Below, piece after piece: positions 50,052 through 56,119 of a stretch of DNA of 64,000 bases. The stretch covers positions 12,982,629 to 13,046,628 of the forward strand of contig NC_045149.1 in the NCBI RefSeq assembly GCF_008831285.2, in the 5' to 3' direction. This DNA comes from Nymphaea colorata (taxonomy: Eukaryota; Streptophyta; Magnoliopsida; Nymphaeales; Nymphaeaceae). Numbering within the stretch: position 1 is the first letter of the stretch; each line of letters opens with the position of its first letter. The notes below the pieces were generated by a model. The model was not told where the DNA came from and searched no databases. It saw only the letters and a list, made by a program, of their open reading frames with translations. Position numbers and translations under genes: made by a program.

Positions 50052-53000
50052 GACCCTCCCTGCTGTGCTCCCTTCTTTGAATTATTTTGCACATAATATT
50101 CACATTCACTGTTTATATTCATAACATATTACTATACAAAAAATAACAAAATATACTAAAAAAATACGAAAATTAGTCAGCAATGTCCAAGCTGTTTCCG
50201 GCACCCATGTCAACAGGTGGCAGAGCTTTATTCAGTTGTATAACTACAAGAAACAGTAGTGCAAACGGAATTGGTTTTTTGCAGTCAACTTGTTCAGATG
50301 GGGTGTCCTCCCAGGCTTACTGGCATGCAGAGTCACAGAAGTTGCATATGTACAGGCTGATATCTGAAACAGTATTCACAGTCTGCAATTCCTTCTTTTT
50401 CTTTGGCTATATGAACCTCGAATCTTTCACCTCTTTTTGTTCCTTTGGAAATGAACAGGGTCATTGCGGAAAGTTTGACTAGGATTATGCTCATATACTA
50501 CCCTGGGCAAAGCTTAAGCACTGTTTTTTATCTTGTTAAAATTATAAGAATTACCATACCATACTTGCAGGTATCTTTAGTTATTTCTAAATGTCCCGCT
50601 AGTTATTCCTGTTTTACAGGTGTAAAATATAAAAGTTAGATGCTAAAAAAACATTATCTTTTTTTCGGAATATCGCCCAAAATGAAAAAAATTGCAAAAT
50701 TATTCGCAAGGTGCTCCCAATATTTTCCTGGAACTTCAGAACTCCAATTTCCCCTATTTTTGAGCATGTGGTTTTTATATTGTTTCTTGATGTTATCAAG
50801 AAAAATACTGGGCAAGTTATTGCACCACAATTCTTTTTTTGTTCTTTATGGTTTCCACTTTTGAAACTTCCATGATCTTCCTGAGAAGCACCAAAACTTG
50901 AAAATATTCTTGAAGAAAAACTTGTTGAGAACATTACTAGTGACTATGGTCTAAATTTACATGGGTTTGATGTTTTTAATGATTTGGAAATTTATCTGCA
51001 TATTTACTGTTCCTCCTTGATACTTGTTATGTACAAGATGCATGAATGGAGATTGCTTGAAACAGGCCTATACTAAGAAATGGTGGAGCTCAGAAGCCTA
51101 GGTTCCAAATGAATCTGTGGATGCAATTTGAAAACAATACTATATTGAGCAAGTCGATAACTAATAGGTTAGAAATTGTTGATAAACTTATGCCTGGACT
51201 TGCTGAGTTGGTTTGTAGAACTTGATACTGATGATCTAATTCCTTATACTAAATGTATGGAGAGACTTAACAGCTTTCACTAAAGAATAATCCATCGATC
51301 ATAAGCCCTGCAAAAAATTGTTGGTTATTACAGTTTTGTCTTTTCGATTTTCAGAATGAGTAGTACATCATTGTCAGATATTTGTTAGTGGCCAGAACTT
51401 TTGTCGTGCACCCTTTTCTATTAATGTGTTGGAGGGACCTTACAGTATAGATAACTGACATCCAGGTCCGTGCTGTGCGCCGTGACACGTCAGCAAAAAT
51501 GGATGTACCAAGGCATAAATTAGTGGAGGATGTCGGAACAATATTGGATGACATTCAACAGAGCATGTATCAGACAGCAAAGCAGAAAAGAGATGCTTGT
51601 ATAGTGGTCGTAAGGACCTGGGAAGAATTTATGGATGCTCTTGCGGCAAAGAAGATGATCCTGGCTCCTTGGTGTGATGAGATGGTAATCTCCATACCTT
51701 CATGTCACTGGTTGGAAAAAAATGTGTGTTTGCTTTCTTTTTGTCTGATTTATTCTTGGCTGTTTGAGCATATTTCTTTTCTTGAATTTATGTTCTGTAG
51801 GCGCTATTTTTACTTGCTCATCCAAGATAGGACTAGGTTTTATTTGTTCTAGTTAGAGTGGAAGTGTAGTTTATGGGAGCTGGCATAGTATGATCATGCT
51901 AGAGAATGACGTTGTGCTTTTCTACAAGAGGATTTTCTTCTGTGCTTGCTTGCATGCTTCAATTTTTAATCCTTCTAATAAGAGATTGTTTCGGCAATTG
52001 ACATTCTTGCTAATCCTGGGCAGCTGACAAAGTGGAAATATCACACTAGAAAAAGAACAATGAAGAAAAAATAAAATAGCTAAAAGTCATGATATTTGAA
52101 ATATTGCCACAATGAGAAAATCATGATATTTTTCATGAAATTTTTCAAAACTATTTTGACATACTTGTTTGGTTTCTTTAAAAAATTTATCATTTTGTAG
52201 ATATGTTTAAACAAATTTTCGGGGTTAATGTTTGGGAAATACCTTCCTAATAAAAACTTAAGAATGATTTATGACAATGGGTCTATTTGGGATTTGTTAA
52301 TGTTTGGGAAATACTTTCCTAATAAAAACTTGAGAATTTAGGAATTGTTATTTATTTACTGCAAAAACGTATAACTGGCGTTCTTGAATTTTTGTTTCTG
52401 ATAATATTCATGCTTCATTAATTTCCATTAGAAACTACGCTTATATGTATATGGGCAGCTTGTCAACGTTTTCCCCCCTATATCCTTGTTCTAGAAAACT
52501 GATGCTTCATGCCAAAATTATCAGAGTGATTTGTCTTACACATATCCATGCCTATATGACAGCTAAAAAAGTCACAAGCTTCCTGTATTTATTGTACTTG
52601 TCTATCTTATGACATTAGCTCGTGCTCCATGTTAATAAAATTATTCTTAGACAAATTCATAGCATGGTCAACATCATGCTGAGTCCTGCTGAAAACCAAA
52701 GTCACTAATATTTTTGATATTTTAAAGATATCCCAATTTCATTGCATTGTTAAGCTAGCTGATAATATTGTTAATATATCCTAAAATTTTCAAAATATTA
52801 CCAAAGTGAAAATGGTGTGATATTATTGCGTTATTGTTTCATGATATTCCCGATATCGTCCAGAATCTTTCATAAGAGTTGCTTTTCGTATATTTTTAAG
52901 CATGTTAAATTTTTCGTTTTGTTTCTTTTGTGTTTTCAAAGAGTCTATCTACTTATTTATTTATGTTTCTTCATTTAAGTATTATAAAACTTATTCTCTC

Positions 53001-56000
53001 ATGACCTTTTTCATTCATTTTCAAGTTTTAGAACTTCTGAGATGTTTACAATACATTTAGTGAGAGAATATTCACATCATGGAAAAAAGCTCCTGAAGAA
53101 AATCTTTCTGAGTCTTCCGTATAACCACCTATGTGACCATGAGGACAACTAGCCCTTATCTACATGCTTTTATGTGCATGAACTTGAGGCTATGAGCGTT
53201 GTTGTATTTGACTAACAGTCCGCTGCTTTTGAAAATATCACAATATTAACGAAAGAATGAGAAAAAAATGAAAAAATTGTGAGGTATCACTTACAAAAAA
53301 AGTGAAAAAAGTTAGTGTTTTTTTTTTCTTTTTTAACCTTAATATCAGCATGGGTTCAAATTTAAACTTAAAAGTAAATTACTGGTCATAATTAAAACAT
53401 TATTTTTATCACTTTATCTAGTTTTTTTTTATGTCTTATTAGCTTCTCATTTATTTTACTTTTACCTTATTTTTAGAAAATTTTCATTTTTTTAAAAAAA
53501 GTTGTTGTGACTTCCTGTCATATAGTTGTGGGTGATGGTGCGGTATGTAGCAAGTTCCAAAAACATTTTGGGTGCAGGTGCGGCTATATATATATACTCT
53601 GTTATTATAAGTAATTTTATTTGTCCATATATTTTAATTTTTTTTGTCAAGGTTTCCTTAATCTCATGCAGAATTCAAAGTTTGATTCAGTAAAATAATA
53701 AAAGGATGAGAGGCGTGGTTGTCTTCTTAACGCCCTGTTTGGATGACCAATTACAATGTTAAAATATTTAAAAAATTTTAAACATGGTCCCATTCTTTAA
53801 AATATTTCACTCATATGTTAGCATTGAATATTACTTATATAAACTATAAAGCCATGATCGCATTAGCTTAAAATATTTTATTTATATGTTAGTATTGATA
53901 CCTTACAGTAAGGTTCAGTAAAAAATAAATTGATTAAAAATAAAAAATAAAGTCCATTGGCAAACGGGAGGGGCCAGGCCCTGTTCCCCTGCTCTACCAT
54001 CAACAGAAGAAGGAGGGACGAGCCCTCCCCTGTCGACTAAAGAGGAGGAGAGGGCCCAAGCCTCTCAACACTCCAGCTGCCAACCACAGGGGAAGGGCTG
54101 GGCACTCTCCTCCTCTTCAGTTGATAGCTGCTCTACTGTCAGCAGCTTGCTGCCTATGGCAGAGCAGGTAGACGGATTGAGTCTTTCTAACAACAATAGA
54201 GGAGAGGGGTCGGGTCGTTTTGAGAGAGAGGGAGAGAGAGAGAGCTTCCAGCCCGATGATATTGTTGGAGGGCAATTTTGGTAAGAAGATGAAACACTTT
54301 CCCTTTCCTTTCCAATCTCCATTTTTGGAAGGATTGGAAATACATTAAGAGATCCTTTCTTTTTCTTTTTCTTTCCTTCCCATCACATCCAAACACAATT
54401 TTTAACATTCCTTTCCTTCCCTCTTGTTTAATTGATCGTCCAAACAGAGTACTGCCTATCATTTCCATTCCTTTCCCTCCCTCTCCTCCATCCAAACAAG
54501 GTGTAAAAGAGAATAGTCAACAGTCTTAGTCCTTTAAGAAGGATGCCCAGACTTGTAACCTTCATTAAAAAAATTAAAATGTAGACCAATAAAATTTGAT
54601 GTTTTTTAAAAAAGACTTCAAGATTCTCGCCCTTTGAAAAGGACTCACTCCCTTAAAAGAGAGAGAGAGAGAGAGAGAGAAGCCAAGTAAGAGGGGAAAA
54701 GGGGGGAGGAGAAGGATAAGGGAAAAGATGCGAGAAAAAAAAAAAAAGAGTGGGTGCAGTTAGGAGCACCCGGCTCTGTTTGATCAAGTCCGATACCATG
54801 TCGGGGCACAATTGCATTTGCACCCACACCTGCACCTGGTTCGGGTGCGTCGCCACTTTTGGCACACTCATGTGACTTAGTGTTTGCCCAAGATTTTTTC
54901 AATAAAAACAACTTTATTGAAAAATATCCAAGAAAAACCTTGCCATGAATGATATTTCATATTTGCGATAATGAGTGTCATAAATATTTTTTGTCAATAA
55001 TAGTCAGGGGTTAATCCTGAGAGGCTGAGGCAAACCCGTATTCTATAACTTCAACAAACCATTTTTCTTTCTTAACTAGTTAATTGCACACTAATTATCT
55101 TTGTTTAAAATGTACACCTGATGCATAAGCTATGGCCTAGTTTTCATTTATCCCAATTAAACGGCAGATCCCAACCCACAATGGCTGGCTCAAGTCCATG
55201 GTCTATGATCCAGCATTACTTGTCTATGTGACCACGACCTGCCTCACTAGATATATGATTCAAGCAAGACTATGTCTCTTAAGTGCCTGAAATGCATTTC
55301 TACCTTGTCACAGTCGTAAATTGGACTCAGGTAGGTCAAAAGCCTGGAAGGGCTAGTTGGGACTACTCAGTTTCAGTCAGTTCTGGTAAGTTGGCTAAAA
55401 GAACATTAATTAGGAGGAGGCACGTGTATATGCACACACACACATGCAGACACATGCACATGGAAATGTATATATACACACACAAATATATTGTAAGCAC
55501 AGAGCGAGTTTCATTTTTCTGAGACATAGAGAAAGGAGAGTAGCTTAGATGGCAAATGCTTTGTTGCCTAAGAGAGAGAGGGACTGAGAATAATACAAAA
55601 TAGAGGCTGGTTGTAGATTAAAGGAAATCTAATTGAAAACAGAGGCTAAAGGTAGGTGAAAAAGTATTAAAAAACAGGACTTTGTAAAATACTAAAATTT
55701 TATGGTGGTTGAAGACAGATTTTTTAGAAGGCCCACTTTGAAGACTAGTCATTCAATGACTAGTTCACCGAGTCAGTTGACTAGTCCCTACCATGGGCTC
55801 AACTGTCTAATACCTGTTGACCAGTCAGGTGACTAGCACCTAGTCTGACTTGGTGACTGGTCCGACCTAACTACTCCTAGGTTGACAAGTAAGATATTTT
55901 TGAAACAACTATATTTACGACAACGAGATCCTTCTCCATCCTCTTGTGAATTTTGTGTCTTAAGCATATAAGTTCTGGATGATATTTGGTCATCTAATAA

Positions 56001-56074
56001 ATTTCTACTTGCAACTTTGGGTTCTGTCTTTTTTTAACATATGCAATTTTGTGACATTTTTCAGAAACACTTGG

Positions 56075-56119
<45 letters not shown>

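Noticed and set aside
53515-54880. A confident hAT element with 8-bp duplication
   Set aside because: The ends look family-like, but flanking 8-mers (gtgacttc and tgtttgcc) do not match, so the pairing is kept only as tentative.
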